Shown here piece by piece: positions 26,824-34,952 of a DNA stretch of 64,000 bases; within the stretch, counting starts at the first letter, position 1, and every line of letters starts with the position of its first letter. The translations under genes were made by a program, and so were the position numbers. The stretch is from Methanolinea sp. (GTDB lineage Archaea; Halobacteriota; Methanomicrobia; Methanomicrobiales; Methanospirillaceae), in assembly GCA_018262855.1 (NCBI GenBank), contig JADFDO010000001.1, forward strand, positions 186,001 to 250,000, given 5' to 3'. The notes under the pieces are model-generated. The model did not search any database. It saw only the letters and a list, made by a program, of their open reading frames with translations, and had not been told where the DNA came from.

Positions 26824-27645
26824 GTGATCGCACAGGGGGCCGGGAGGATCAGGGAGTTCCAGGAACGCGTGTATCGGTTCTACAGGAAAAACGGGCGTGA
26901 TCTCCCCTGGAGAAGAACCACTGTTCCCTACGAGATACTCGTCTCCGAGATCATGCTCCAGCAGACCCAGGTGGAACGGGTCTGCGGCAGGTACGAGAGA
27001 TTCCTTGTCCGCTTCCCGGACTTCCCTGCCCTCGCCGGTGCAGAGTTAAGGGATGTACTCCATGAATGGCAGGGGCTGGGATATAACCGGAGGGCAAAAT
27101 CACTCCATGCTACAGCCGGCATCGTCATGGGGCAATATGAAGGAGTCCTCCCTGACAACGAGAAAGTGCTGGCATCCCTTCCCGGGATAGGGAAGGCAAC
27201 CGCCGCCTCGATTGTGGCATTTGCGTTCAACAGACCATCTGTCGTGATCGAGACAAACATACGGCGTGTCTTCATCCACTGTTTTTTCGACGACCAGGAG
27301 ACGGTGAGCGACCGTGATATTGCCCCTCTCGTCGCAGCAACCTGCGACCGAGAGAATCCAAGGGCGTGGTACTATGCACTCATGGATCTCGGGAGTTCGC
27401 TGAAAACCAGGATTCCGAATCCCAACCGCCGAAGCACGATGTATCGCAGGCAGGCACGTTTTGAAGGCTCAGACCGTATGATAAGGGGCAGGATCCTTGC
27501 ATTCCTCGTTGGTGAAGACCGCATCTCTGTACCTGACCTTGTCTCGCGCCTCGAGAGCGATCCCGGAAGGGTGGAGAGTATCCTGAAAACCCTTGAGAAG
27601 GAAGGATTCATGAAGAATGAGAAGGGATTCCTTACCCTGCGATGA
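26824..27645 (+). CDS. MutY/Nth-like DNA glycosylase lacking the iron-sulfur site
   Basis: This 273-residue HhH-GPD glycosylase (from GTG 26824; the frame runs open upstream to 26734) is closest to MutY, which removes A opposite 8-oxoG. It has LPWRRTTVPYEILVSEIMLQQTQV (catalytic Glu present), LHEWQGLGYNRRAKSLH and the hairpin LPGIGKATAASIVAFAF. Two key traits are missing: the MutY DGN catalytic-Asp motif reads VIETNIRRV, and the C-terminal CX6CX2CX5C cluster ligands are absent. The C-terminus is instead a winged-helix-like segment (ISVPDLVSRLESD...ILKTLEKEGF). Substrate and activity are therefore open. It follows the photolyase closely. Confidence 0.82.
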   Translation: MIAQGAGRIREFQERVYRFYRKNGRDLPWRRTTVPYEILVSEIMLQQTQVERVCGRYERFLVRFPDFPALAGAELRDVLHEWQGLGYNRRAKSLHATAGIVMGQYEGVLPDNEKVLASLPGIGKATAASIVAFAFNRPSVVIETNIRRVFIHCFFDDQETVSDRDIAPLVAATCDRENPRAWYYALMDLGSSLKTRIPNPNRRSTMYRRQARFEGSDRMIRGRILAFLVGEDRISVPDLVSRLESDPGRVESILKTLEKEGFMKNEKGFLTLR

Positions 27646-27669
27646 AAAAAGATGCCGTGTTTGGTGCGA

Positions 27670-27849
27670 TTATCCGCGGAGATAGTACCCGATCACCATC
27701 AGCAACAGGCCAGAGTAAAACATGATAGCCCATGGTAAGCGGAACCCGAACTCGATTGTTGAGAATCCCTTGAGATCCTGTATGAGGAGGAGGATGAAAC
27801 CGGCTGCGAAACATATAAGGCTGATCTGCTTTTTCGTATTCTTCTCCAT
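27670..27849 (-). CDS. Small two-helix membrane protein
   Basis: The frame gives 59 residues from ATG 27849, preceded by AAGGGTGA five bases upstream. It has two hydrophobic helices (LICFAAGFILLLIQDL and WAIMFYSGLLLMVIGYYL) joined by a short loop, and a basic N-terminus. I know no family for it. The frame, the ribosome site and the membrane pattern together support a real gene. Confidence 0.6.
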   Translation of the reverse strand: MEKNTKKQISLICFAAGFILLLIQDLKGFSTIEFGFRLPWAIMFYSGLLLMVIGYYLRG

Positions 27850-27983
27850 AAAATTCACCCTTTGCGTTGATTGTCTGTAGGAATATACGAAGAGGTTGGA
27901 TATATTCCCTTTTCACCCGCGGTGCACAGGTTTGCTCCCGACACCCCATAATCATGGACCGTCAGCGATCGAAGGTCATCGAC

Positions 27984-28583
27984 TCACTCTCGTTTTCCGC
28001 GAATTCCGGGATCTACAAGGATCACAAAGAGATCGTGTCCGGGTATGGGGGGTGCTTCGGCGGTTCCAGTTTCCACCCTCTCATCAGGGTAGCCGAGCCT
28101 TTCGCAGAGTGTGATGGAGATCCCGGGAGTCTCCGGCAGGAACTGTGCGGCAAAATCCCTCACATCAAAGGAGGGATCCGCTATGAGAAAGATAACTTTC
28201 CCTCTTGCAACTTCGCTGAGTGCCTCCCTGACCGCAACAGGGTGATCCCTTCCATGTGCGACGACGACAGAAACCCTTGCCATGGGGATTTTTAGGCGTG
28301 CAAGGGTCACCTGGAGCGATGAGATACCGGGAATCACCTCCCCTTCCAGGTACCCCAGGCCCGCGAGCATGGGATCGCCGGTCGAGAGGACCACCGTAGT
28401 ATCAGGGAGATTGCGAAGTGCCCTGTAATCATCGATAACCCGGACAATGCATCCATCCCTGATGTGATCCCTCGCAAGGTCAATTGCCCTCTCTGAACCA
28501 CAGAGGGCCTCGGCACGCGAGATTGCCCCGATTGCCTCCTCGGTGAGCATACCAGGACCGCACCCCACGCCGACGATCTTCAT
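27984..28583 (-). CDS. cbiE: Cobalt-precorrin-7 C5-methyltransferase
   Basis: CbiE methylates C5 of the corrin ring late in ring synthesis and works with CbiT, which methylates C15 and decarboxylates. The 199-residue protein has the VGVGCGPGMLTEEA start, VVLSTGDPMLAGLG (SAM loop, about residue 67) and GISSLQVTLARLKIP, as in the tetrapyrrole methylase fold. CbiE and CbiT are separate here, whereas CobL of aerobes joins them. It is the last gene of the cbi run; its ATG overlaps the stop of cbiD by four bases. Confidence 0.93.
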   Translation of the reverse strand: MKIVGVGCGPGMLTEEAIGAISRAEALCGSERAIDLARDHIRDGCIVRVIDDYRALRNLPDTTVVLSTGDPMLAGLGYLEGEVIPGISSLQVTLARLKIPMARVSVVVAHGRDHPVAVREALSEVARGKVIFLIADPSFDVRDFAAQFLPETPGISITLCERLGYPDERVETGTAEAPPIPGHDLFVILVDPGIRGKRE

Positions 28584-29623
28584 GCACTATCACCCAGAAC
28601 CGTCCCATCACGAGAGAGGATGACCACACGGAGATTGGGATACGATCTCCGCATTCTCCCGAATGCTTTCGTAAGAATCTCTTCAAATCCGGGTCTTAGT
28701 GAGAGCTCTTCGACAGTCACGCATCCCGTTCCAGCAAGGATATCAGGGTCAAGGAACTTCAGGATCAAACCAGGGAGTCCGCAGAGTATTACCTCTCCCC
28801 TCGCCTGTTCCAGTGCTTCAGGTATACCGGATCCGGCGAGAATAACATCGCGACCCGGGAAGAGGAGACGTGAATACCGGAGACCAAGCCTTCCTGTCGT
28901 GAGAACGACGCGATCTGAACGGCGTATCCTGTCCAGTACTGATCCGGAGAGGTGATCATCCCACGGTTCAACAAGGCCGGTTGTCCCGAGCACCGAGATG
29001 CCCCCCATGACACCCAGTCTGGGATTGAGTGTCCTGGCTGCGACGGCCTCGCCATCTGGTACGGAGAGTTCGATCCGAGTTCCGGCAAGCCCTGCCTCCT
29101 GCATTGCCTCTGTGATGGCATCGAGGATTGTCTGGAGTGCAGCGGGGCTGATCGCAGGCTCCCCTTTACGGAAGCGTGGCGTATCCCTCTCCCATCGCCC
29201 GATTCCCTTCCCCGAGTTTAGGATAATGCCATGGTGATCGGGCGAGGCAGATGCCTCGAATACAATCCCTGCAGTGGCATCCTCCGGGTAATCTCCGGGA
29301 TATTTTGACACTCTCGAATGTCCGTCTCTCCCTTCCACAGGGATGGTAATGGTGAGGTCGCACGGAGTCCGGATTCTCACATCGTTCACTGGGTTCTTCA
29401 GTGAAAGCAGTGCGGCCTTGCACGCAGCGGCTGCCGTTGTTCCCGTACTATACCCTCTTTTCAGCACGTTCCCATCCGATGTGAGAACTCCAAGTCCTGA
29501 ATAGACCAGGTCCATCAGATGGGAATCCCGGCATGCATTCACCCAGTCCTGAGGATATGTAAATCCCGTCACCGGGTCTGTGATGGGGTTACCTTCTGTC
29601 GTCACGGGAGGTATTTTCGGCAT
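28580..29623 (-). CDS. cbiD: Cobalt-precorrin-5B C1-methyltransferase
   Basis: CbiD (347 residues from ATG 29623) adds the C1 methyl in the oxygen-independent pathway. It shows KRGYSTGTTAAAACKAAL (about residue 56), VRIRTPCDLTITIPVEGR, YPGDYPEDATAG, LGVMGGISVLGTTGLVEPWDD and LTTGRLGLRYSRLLFPG. An N-terminal extension of about 50 residues (VTGFTYPQDWVNACRDSHLMDL) before the usual start appears to be real coding sequence. The frame is open further upstream to 29740, but that part lies within cbiC, so I chose the later ATG, which overlaps cbiC by about 35 bases. Confidence 0.92.
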   Translation of the reverse strand: MPKIPPVTTEGNPITDPVTGFTYPQDWVNACRDSHLMDLVYSGLGVLTSDGNVLKRGYSTGTTAAAACKAALLSLKNPVNDVRIRTPCDLTITIPVEGRDGHSRVSKYPGDYPEDATAGIVFEASASPDHHGIILNSGKGIGRWERDTPRFRKGEPAISPAALQTILDAITEAMQEAGLAGTRIELSVPDGEAVAARTLNPRLGVMGGISVLGTTGLVEPWDDHLSGSVLDRIRRSDRVVLTTGRLGLRYSRLLFPGRDVILAGSGIPEALEQARGEVILCGLPGLILKFLDPDILAGTGCVTVEELSLRPGFEEILTKAFGRMRRSYPNLRVVILSRDGTVLGDSA

Positions 29624-30263
29624 AGATGGTGATGATCTCGTTGATGGCCGCAACCGCAACAGGGGTTCCGCCCCGCGTTCCCTCGTTTGATATGGAAGGA
29701 ACCGGAAGTGTACGTAATAATTCCTTTGACTCGGCGGCATTCACAAATCCTACCGGGGTTCCTACGACAAGGGCTGGCCTGTGACCTTGCTGTATCAGAT
29801 CGCAGAGGGAAAGGAGGGCGGAAGGTGCATTTCCAATCACAACAATCGATCCGTCAATTTTTCCCGTGAGAGAGAGGATGCCGGCCCTCGATCGAGTGAT
29901 GCCGAGTTCTGTTGCCGCACCAGCATAGTCGAGGGAACACAAAACCTCACTCTGGTGGCCTCTCTTCTGGATACCCACCTGGACCATCCTGATATCAGTG
30001 ATGATCGTGGCCTTCTCCTTCAATGCTTTGAGGCCTGCGTGAACCGGATCATGCATAAACCGAAGGAGCGGTGCCATTGCAAAATCTCCGACGGCGATTG
30101 AACACCTCTGCCTGATCCTATCCTCGTAATTTCTGTCTCCCAGCTGTTTCCTGGCCATCCTCCTGCTCGTTTCGGAGATCTGAAATGCCTCTTTTGTCGT
30201 AGCCCCGAGATCAGTATACATATTTCCTGTGATATCCTCTCGGAGTGATGATTCGTCTGACAT
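29589..30263 (-). CDS. cbiC: Cobalt-precorrin-8 methylmutase
   Basis: CbiC shifts the C11 methyl to C12, giving cobyrinate. The protein (224 residues from ATG 30263) has the ISETSRRMARKQLGD opening, VQVGIQKRGHQSEVLCSLDY, TRSRAGILSL, VVIGNAPSALLSLCDLI and VVGTPVGFVNAAESKELL, which form the substrate pocket of this family. GGTGG six bases before ATG 30263 decides the start over two earlier in-frame codons. It overlaps cbiH by about 50 bases at its start and cbiD by 35 at its end. Confidence 0.95.
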   Translation of the reverse strand: MSDESSLREDITGNMYTDLGATTKEAFQISETSRRMARKQLGDRNYEDRIRQRCSIAVGDFAMAPLLRFMHDPVHAGLKALKEKATIITDIRMVQVGIQKRGHQSEVLCSLDYAGAATELGITRSRAGILSLTGKIDGSIVVIGNAPSALLSLCDLIQQGHRPALVVGTPVGFVNAAESKELLRTLPVPSISNEGTRGGTPVAVAAINEIITIYAENTSRDDRR

Positions 30264-30993
30264 CTTCATCCACCATCCATATCCTGCTCTCTCTTCCTCC
30301 CACAATCACCGTGCTGTGCATGTCAACCTTGTCCTCTAGTGCTGCAACTTCCCCAAGGGTAATGATCTCGACTGTCTCCCCTTCACGGAAGGCATTCCTT
30401 ACCAGGCCGAGCGGCGTATCAGGTTCACAGAATCGGGCTGCTATCTCCATTGCACGGGCAAAGTTATGGGGGCGGCCCCTGCTCTTTGGGTTGTACAGTA
30501 CGACCGGGATTCCCATTGCAAATGCATGCATGAGCCTCTCTTCGATCACTTCCATTGGCGTGAGAAGATCCGAGAGACTTATGACCGCGAAATCCCCTGA
30601 TAAGGGGGAGCCAAGCCTCGATGCGGAAGCAGTTGCGGCAGTGACACCGGGGATGACCTCGATTCTGACTCCCGAACCTGCATGTTGTGCCACCTCGAGC
30701 ACAATACTTGCCATTCCGTAGACCCCGGGATCGCCGCCGCTTACCATCGCAACCGGGTGATCCCGTGCGAGGGATACCGCCTCCTTTGCCCGTTCCACCT
30801 CCTTTCCCATGCTGCTCCTGATCACCTTTTTTCCCGAAAGGAGGTGTGTAAGGGGGGCAAGGTACGAGTCGTTTCCAATCACATACTCGGAGTCCCTGAT
30901 TGCCCTGAGAGCCTGCCCTGTCATCTGATCCGGGTTCCCGGGTCCCGAGCCGACGATGTAGAGAACCCCAGTCCCTTCACCTGGCGATGGCAA
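30211..30993 (-). CDS. cbiH: Cobalt-precorrin-3 C17-methyltransferase
   Basis: CbiH methylates C17 and drives ring contraction together with CbiG. It has 260 residues of tetrapyrrole methylase fold: LYIVGSGPGNPDQMTGQAL, a helix around EVERAKEAVSLA, VAMVSGGDPGVYGMASIVLE (SAM loop), VIPGVTAATASASRLGSPLSGDF and FSLSDLLTP-like ISLSDLLTPMEVIEER, then VVLYNPKSRGR. It overlaps cbiG by 17 bases upstream and cbiC downstream. Confidence 0.94.
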   Translation of the reverse strand: MPSPGEGTGVLYIVGSGPGNPDQMTGQALRAIRDSEYVIGNDSYLAPLTHLLSGKKVIRSSMGKEVERAKEAVSLARDHPVAMVSGGDPGVYGMASIVLEVAQHAGSGVRIEVIPGVTAATASASRLGSPLSGDFAVISLSDLLTPMEVIEERLMHAFAMGIPVVLYNPKSRGRPHNFARAMEIAARFCEPDTPLGLVRNAFREGETVEIITLGEVAALEDKVDMHSTVIVGGRESRIWMVDEDVRRIITPRGYHRKYVY

Positions 30994-31846
30994 CCGTCAC
31001 CCCGCCAAAGACTGTCTTCTTCATCACAAGCTCCTTCCTCCTCGATGCGGCAAGCGCCGATGGTTCGGCAACCCCGGCAAGCCCTACCGCTCCTGCCCTT
31101 GAAGGGGATTCCGGCGGATACCGTGCAAGGACATCGTCATCAAGAAAGATGAGGGTTCCCCCAAGTGCCCTTACTGCTCCAAGGATACCCTGTTCATGGG
31201 ATTTCTTCACCGTGGTCGCAAACACGCTTACCTCTCCTGCAGGGATGGACGCGAGCGACAGGGCTTTCCGGAGGGCTGATTCGACAGCCTCCTTGCCAGC
31301 TCCTCTCCTGCATCCGACACCCACCGAATATTCTCCATCTTTCACGAGGATTGCCGTCTCCCGTCCTGCAAGGATCATTGTCGGGCCGGAGATGCAGTAG
31401 AAAGGGACATCTCCGTCAAGAATTGCAGCGTTGACATTGACAGAAGACTCCTGGTTCAGGACCCGTGAGCCATGTTCCCGTGCAACAATCTCGACCGACG
31501 ACTTCCTGGCACGTTCGGTTGCGGTGGTGATAACAGGCGTGATACCAAGGCCGGAAAGTTCCCATGCAAGGTCATTGGCTCCGTGATGACCTCCGGCTAG
31601 CGGGATCGCAAATGAGAGGCCCGGATCCACCACGACAACGGCAGGATCGCTCCACTTGCTGCGGAGGAGCGGGGCGATCGATCTCGTGACGATTCCGGTC
31701 GACATGACCGCAACGATATGTGTCGAATGGGAGAATGCCTCGCGGAAGGCTTCCTTTGAATACGGGCTGAACTCAGCCCCGAGAAAGCCGGCGACCTTTT
31801 TGCCAGCTTCCTCAAACCGTCCGAGGGCAATCACTGTTCTTTTCAT
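30977..31846 (-). CDS. cbiG: Cobalt-precorrin-5A hydrolase
   Basis: CbiG opens the delta-lactone and releases the C20 unit as acetaldehyde. The 289-residue protein has the N-terminal domain with IVAVMSTGIVTRSIAPLL, VVVDPGLSFAIPLAGGHHGAN and VITTATERA. The C-terminal domain has YSVGVGCRRGAGKEAVESAL, VSVFATTVKKSHEQGILGA and ARYPPESPSRAGAVGLAGVAEPSAL. Both CbiG domains are present and unfused to CbiH. The start overlaps the cbiF stop by four bases. Confidence 0.95.
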   Translation of the reverse strand: MKRTVIALGRFEEAGKKVAGFLGAEFSPYSKEAFREAFSHSTHIVAVMSTGIVTRSIAPLLRSKWSDPAVVVVDPGLSFAIPLAGGHHGANDLAWELSGLGITPVITTATERARKSSVEIVAREHGSRVLNQESSVNVNAAILDGDVPFYCISGPTMILAGRETAILVKDGEYSVGVGCRRGAGKEAVESALRKALSLASIPAGEVSVFATTVKKSHEQGILGAVRALGGTLIFLDDDVLARYPPESPSRAGAVGLAGVAEPSALAASRRKELVMKKTVFGGVTVAIAR

Positions 31847-32559
31847 GAGTAGAGGTGCGACCGGTGGTGACCTGAGTGCTGGGGATCCAGCACCCCGCCA
31901 ATGATCAGAAGTGCAGTCCTTTCGATACCTGCCTCTTTTGCCCGCAGTGCTATGTCGGAGACCGTTCCCTTCACGACCTCCTGGTCAGGCCAGCTGGCAT
32001 GGAAGACCACTGCCGCGGGAGTGTCTGGGGGGCAGCGTAGCCTGGAAGTAATGTCGGCAAGGTGCTCTGTACCAAGGAATACGACCATGGTGGCCCTGTG
32101 TTCTGAGAGAGATTCTATCTCGTCCTTTTCAAGCGTTGCCCCTGCCGGGCGTGTGATGATCACGCTCTCTGCAACGCCACCAAGCGTGAGCTGGGTCTTG
32201 AGTGCCGCAGCAGCTGCAAAGAGTGATGAGACTCCAGGAACCACTTCGTAGTCCATACCTGCACGCCGCAGTTCCTGCATCTGCTCGACAATCGCCCCGT
32301 AAAGCGAGGGATCTCCTGAATGAAGCCTTACCACACGCGATCCTTCCCGTGCGTGCTTCACCATCAGGGAAACCATCTCCTCGAGTTTCATACCGTGGCT
32401 GTTGACCTTGATCCGGGCAGGCGAATTCTCCACCAGTTCGGGGTTCACGAGTGACCCTGTGTAAACGAGGACATCAGCCTCTGAGAGCAGGCGTTTTCCC
32501 CTGATGGTGATGAGTTCGGGATCTCCCGGCCCGGCCCCGACAAAGTATATCTCTGGCAT
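31843..32559 (-). CDS. cbiF: Cobalt-precorrin-4 C11-methyltransferase
   Basis: CbiF (238 residues) methylates C11. Motifs are IYFVGAGPGDPELITIRGKRLL, VLVYTGSLVNPEL (typical of CbiF/CobM), VRLHSGDPSLYGAIVEQM, VPGVSSLFAAAAALKTQLTL and VVFLGTEHLADI. The family is clear from the GSLVNPEL stretch. One base separates its start from the cbiL stop, and its stop overlaps the cbiG start. Confidence 0.96.
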   Translation of the reverse strand: MPEIYFVGAGPGDPELITIRGKRLLSEADVLVYTGSLVNPELVENSPARIKVNSHGMKLEEMVSLMVKHAREGSRVVRLHSGDPSLYGAIVEQMQELRRAGMDYEVVPGVSSLFAAAAALKTQLTLGGVAESVIITRPAGATLEKDEIESLSEHRATMVVFLGTEHLADITSRLRCPPDTPAAVVFHASWPDQEVVKGTVSDIALRAKEAGIERTALLIIGGVLDPQHSGHHRSHLYS

Positions 32560-32560
32560 G

Positions 32561-33166
32561 TCACCTTCCTGCGAAAAGAACGCTCATGTAATCACAGGTC
32601 TCCGGGAGATCGTCGTTTTTATAAATACGCATATCCGGGAGGTACATCCTCTCGACGAGGATAAACATGCCGTATCCTTCTTCCCGGAGCTTCTTTGCAA
32701 CATCCCGGGGATTCCTCACTTTGAGGAGGATTCTGGACTGCGGTTCACCCCTGTCCGTGACCTGGAATCCCTCGTTGAGGGAGATCCCTGCCACCGATGC
32801 AAATGCGGTGATGGAACTGATACCGGGTTCGGTCCTGCATTCAACCTGCGGATAACGCTCCTTTACTGCATCGCAGAGGCGGGTAAAGGTCGAGAAAAAA
32901 TTCGGATCACCTATGAGAGCAAGGACCGCGGTTCCGCGGAGGGCTGCCTCTGCAATCCGGTCTGCATTCCGGCTCATGCATTCCCCGATATATGCTTCAT
33001 CATCGGTCATGGGAAAGTCCAGGATCTTGGCATTCCGGTATGGTGCAACGAGGTTCTGTGCGAGCCTACCGGGGACAAACACTGCATCTGCCTCTCTGAG
33101 TATCCTTACTGCTTTGAGCGTAAGGAGTTCGGAATCCCCTGGGCCGAGGCCAAGGCCTATCAGCAT
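32561..33166 (-). CDS. cbiL: Cobalt-precorrin-2 C20-methyltransferase
   Basis: CbiL methylates C20, the first corrin-specific methylation after cobalt enters. From ATG 33166 the protein has 201 residues: LIGLGLGPGDSELLTLKAVRIL, VFVPGR, a long helix DRIAEAALRGTAVLALIGDPNFFSTF and GISSITAFASVAGISLNE. The frame is open upstream, but the residues before MLIGLG are non-family and lie inside cbiT. The start overlaps the cbiT stop by a few bases. Confidence 0.93.
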   Translation of the reverse strand: MLIGLGLGPGDSELLTLKAVRILREADAVFVPGRLAQNLVAPYRNAKILDFPMTDDEAYIGECMSRNADRIAEAALRGTAVLALIGDPNFFSTFTRLCDAVKERYPQVECRTEPGISSITAFASVAGISLNEGFQVTDRGEPQSRILLKVRNPRDVAKKLREEGYGMFILVERMYLPDMRIYKNDDLPETCDYMSVLFAGR

Positions 33167-33690
33167 TCCCCTGAACCTCCAACGATGATGGTCACGGGAT
33201 TTGCAGGCCTCCATATAAAATCCGTCCCCAGGGTTCCTGCATGGGTGACCTGGACATTGATCGCTTCCCGGAATATTCCGAGATCCCGCATCATCGTAAT
33301 GGCAGAATGGATAGTCTCAAGTCTGACCGCATTGAGCACGATGGTCCTGACGTTTCTCCGGGCAAGCAGGGGGAGGACGAGCGCGAGGTCCCTTGAACCC
33401 CCGAGAAAGGCACAATCGGGAGTCGGAAGAAGTGGTATCAGTTCGGCCGCATTGCCATGGTAAAAATCGATGTTGGTGAGCCCTGCCCTTTCAGCCTCCA
33501 CCTTCCCCAGTGCGATCGCTTCCTCCCTGATATCGAGTGCGGACACTTTCCTCACCCTGGGAGCTGCATTAATGGATACCTTCCCTGTTCCGCACCCGAT
33601 GTCCATGAAGTGGTCACTGGGCCTGAAATTCATCTTGAAGAGCGAGATTGCAAGGATCTCGTCTTTGGTTGGTCCTCCGGGAAGGTTCAT
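33160..33690 (-). CDS. cbiT: Cobalt-precorrin-6B C15-methyltransferase (decarboxylating)
   Basis: CbiT is a class I SAM methyltransferase of 176 residues that methylates C15 and removes the acetate carboxyl at C12. It has GGPTKDEILAISLFKMNF, the SAM-binding DIGCGTGKVSINAA, VSALDIREEAIALG and CAFLGGSRDLALVLP, all typical. It is the first gene of the eight-gene run cbiT-L-F-G-H-C-D-E. The promoter should lie in 33691-33880, shared with the divergent phosphoglycolate phosphatase gene. Confidence 0.94.
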   Translation of the reverse strand: MNLPGGPTKDEILAISLFKMNFRPSDHFMDIGCGTGKVSINAAPRVRKVSALDIREEAIALGKVEAERAGLTNIDFYHGNAAELIPLLPTPDCAFLGGSRDLALVLPLLARRNVRTIVLNAVRLETIHSAITMMRDLGIFREAINVQVTHAGTLGTDFIWRPANPVTIIVGGSGEC

Positions 33691-33879
33691 CGGCAGTCAC
33701 CTACAGAATGCGTCACAGGGGAGTATTAATGCTCGGGTGGTGCCTGAAGGCCACGAAGAATAAGGTACCATTCTGGATTTTTCAAAGGATAAGGGTACAT
33801 TTATACGGGCGTGGCTGTCCTGGTTCGGGGAACCAAAAAGATAAGCAGGCAGGGAAGAGAGTTCTTACCGGGTATCGCA

Positions 33880-34593
33880 ATGCCTTCATCCCCCTGCCTG
33901 CGTGGCCTTGTCACGGATATTGACGGGACCATCACTGACCCAAAAAGAAGGATCCATTTAGGGGCTATCAACGCGATCCGTGACCTTGTGGATAAAGGGA
34001 CCCCGGTGGTACTGGCAAGCGGGAACACCTCATGTTTCCTTGATGCCATCTCGAAGATGATCGGGACATCGGGGGTCTATATCGGGGAGAATGGAGGGAT
34101 AATAAGGTCAGGATACGGTCACGATCTCATCCTGCTCGGCGATGGAGAGCCTCCAAGGAGAGCCTTTGACTATCTCGTGCAAGTGTTCAATGACCGGGGA
34201 GTTGTACTGGAACCTTACAGCATCCCTTACCGGTTTGTTGACGTGGCATTCGCAAGAACTGTCCATGTCCCGGATGTCCGCGAGATTCTCCGGGATCACC
34301 CTGTCGAAGTACTGGATACCGGGTTTGCCATACACCTCCATCCTCCCGGGGTCAGCAAGGGCGAGGCATTTTCACACCTTGCAACACTCATGGGGCTCAC
34401 CACGTCGGACTTCCTCGCGGTGGGAGATGCCGAAAATGACATCGATCTTCTCACGAGAGCAGGGATCGGGATCGCAGTCGCAAATGCCCATCCCGATCTT
34501 GCCCGCAGTGCAGACAGGGTCACGGAAAAAGAGTATGGAGACGGTTTTGTGGAAGCAGTAAAAGAATATTCCCGCTACTTCCTGGAGAGGTAG
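33880..34593 (+). CDS. Phosphoglycolate phosphatase, archaeal type
   Basis: This HAD phosphatase (237 residues from ATG 33880) has LVTDIDGTITDPKRRIH (motif I), VVLASGNTSCFLDAIS (motif II), VSKGEAFSHLATLMG (motif III Lys) and FLAVGDAENDIDLLTRAG (motif IV). It has the Cof/sucrose-phosphatase-like C2 cap of the archaeal PGP family, which hydrolyses 2-phosphoglycolate in vitro in relatives such as the Thermoplasma enzyme. The frame is open to 33811, but that part is not family-like. It is divergent from the cbi operon and its end meets the PRC-barrel gene tail-to-tail with a short overlap. Confidence 0.88.
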   Translation: MPSSPCLRGLVTDIDGTITDPKRRIHLGAINAIRDLVDKGTPVVLASGNTSCFLDAISKMIGTSGVYIGENGGIIRSGYGHDLILLGDGEPPRRAFDYLVQVFNDRGVVLEPYSIPYRFVDVAFARTVHVPDVREILRDHPVEVLDTGFAIHLHPPGVSKGEAFSHLATLMGLTTSDFLAVGDAENDIDLLTRAGIGIAVANAHPDLARSADRVTEKEYGDGFVEAVKEYSRYFLER

Positions 34594-34826
34594 CGATCCA
34601 CCACGATATAGTCCTTGATATCCTTTACCGCCTCGAACGGGATATAGAGGCGATCTCCCTCCGTTCTGTATCCGGTTGTGTCGAAGGATTGATCGGGATA
34701 AATGATGAGATCCACCACCTGGCCGGTCTCGAAATCTACCACCAGGTTCTTGAGGGTGCCGATCATCTTCCCCTCGTTCGTAACGATCTTCTTCTTTGAT
34801 AAACTGCGGGCGAGGACTCTTGACAT
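34575..34826 (-). CDS. PRC-barrel domain protein
   Basis: This small beta-barrel protein (83 residues from ATG 34826) shows SLSKKKIVTNEGKMIGTLKNLVVDFETGQV, then RLYIPFEAVKDIKDYIVVDRYL. This is the PRC-barrel fold found in RimM and the photosynthetic reaction centre H subunit, and common as a stand-alone in archaea, where it may act in RNA processing or protein docking. The role is unknown. A TATA box about 27 bases upstream of this ATG suggests a leaderless messenger and decides the start against an earlier codon at 34850. Confidence 0.88.
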   Translation of the reverse strand: MSRVLARSLSKKKIVTNEGKMIGTLKNLVVDFETGQVVDLIIYPDQSFDTTGYRTEGDRLYIPFEAVKDIKDYIVVDRYLSRK

Positions 34827-34848
34827 GAAAAATGGTGTGGCCCTATTC

Positions 34849-34857
34849 ATATATAAA
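34849..34857 (-). promoter_or_regulatory. TATA box of the PRC-barrel gene
   Basis: The minus strand reads TTTATATAT here, centred about 27 bases from the ATG at 34826. That is the distance expected between TATA box and transcription start in archaea, so the message probably begins at or next to the start codon. Confidence 0.5.
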
Positions 34858-34952
34858 GATGTTTAAAATCGCCGGATTGTTCCCAATTCGGGTAGAGAAT
34901 GAGCACTTTCCTTTTTTCAGCCAGGAACACCGCCCACAATGAGAAATGCACC

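Noticed and set aside
29624-29740. Upstream extension of cbiD
   Set aside because: Arg-Pro-Ser-rich residues within cbiC, not seen in the CbiD family.
32504-33463. Open plus-strand frame of 319 codons opposite cbiL and cbiT
   Set aside because: It lies wholly antisense to two recognised corrin genes, has no ribosome site and no domain pattern.
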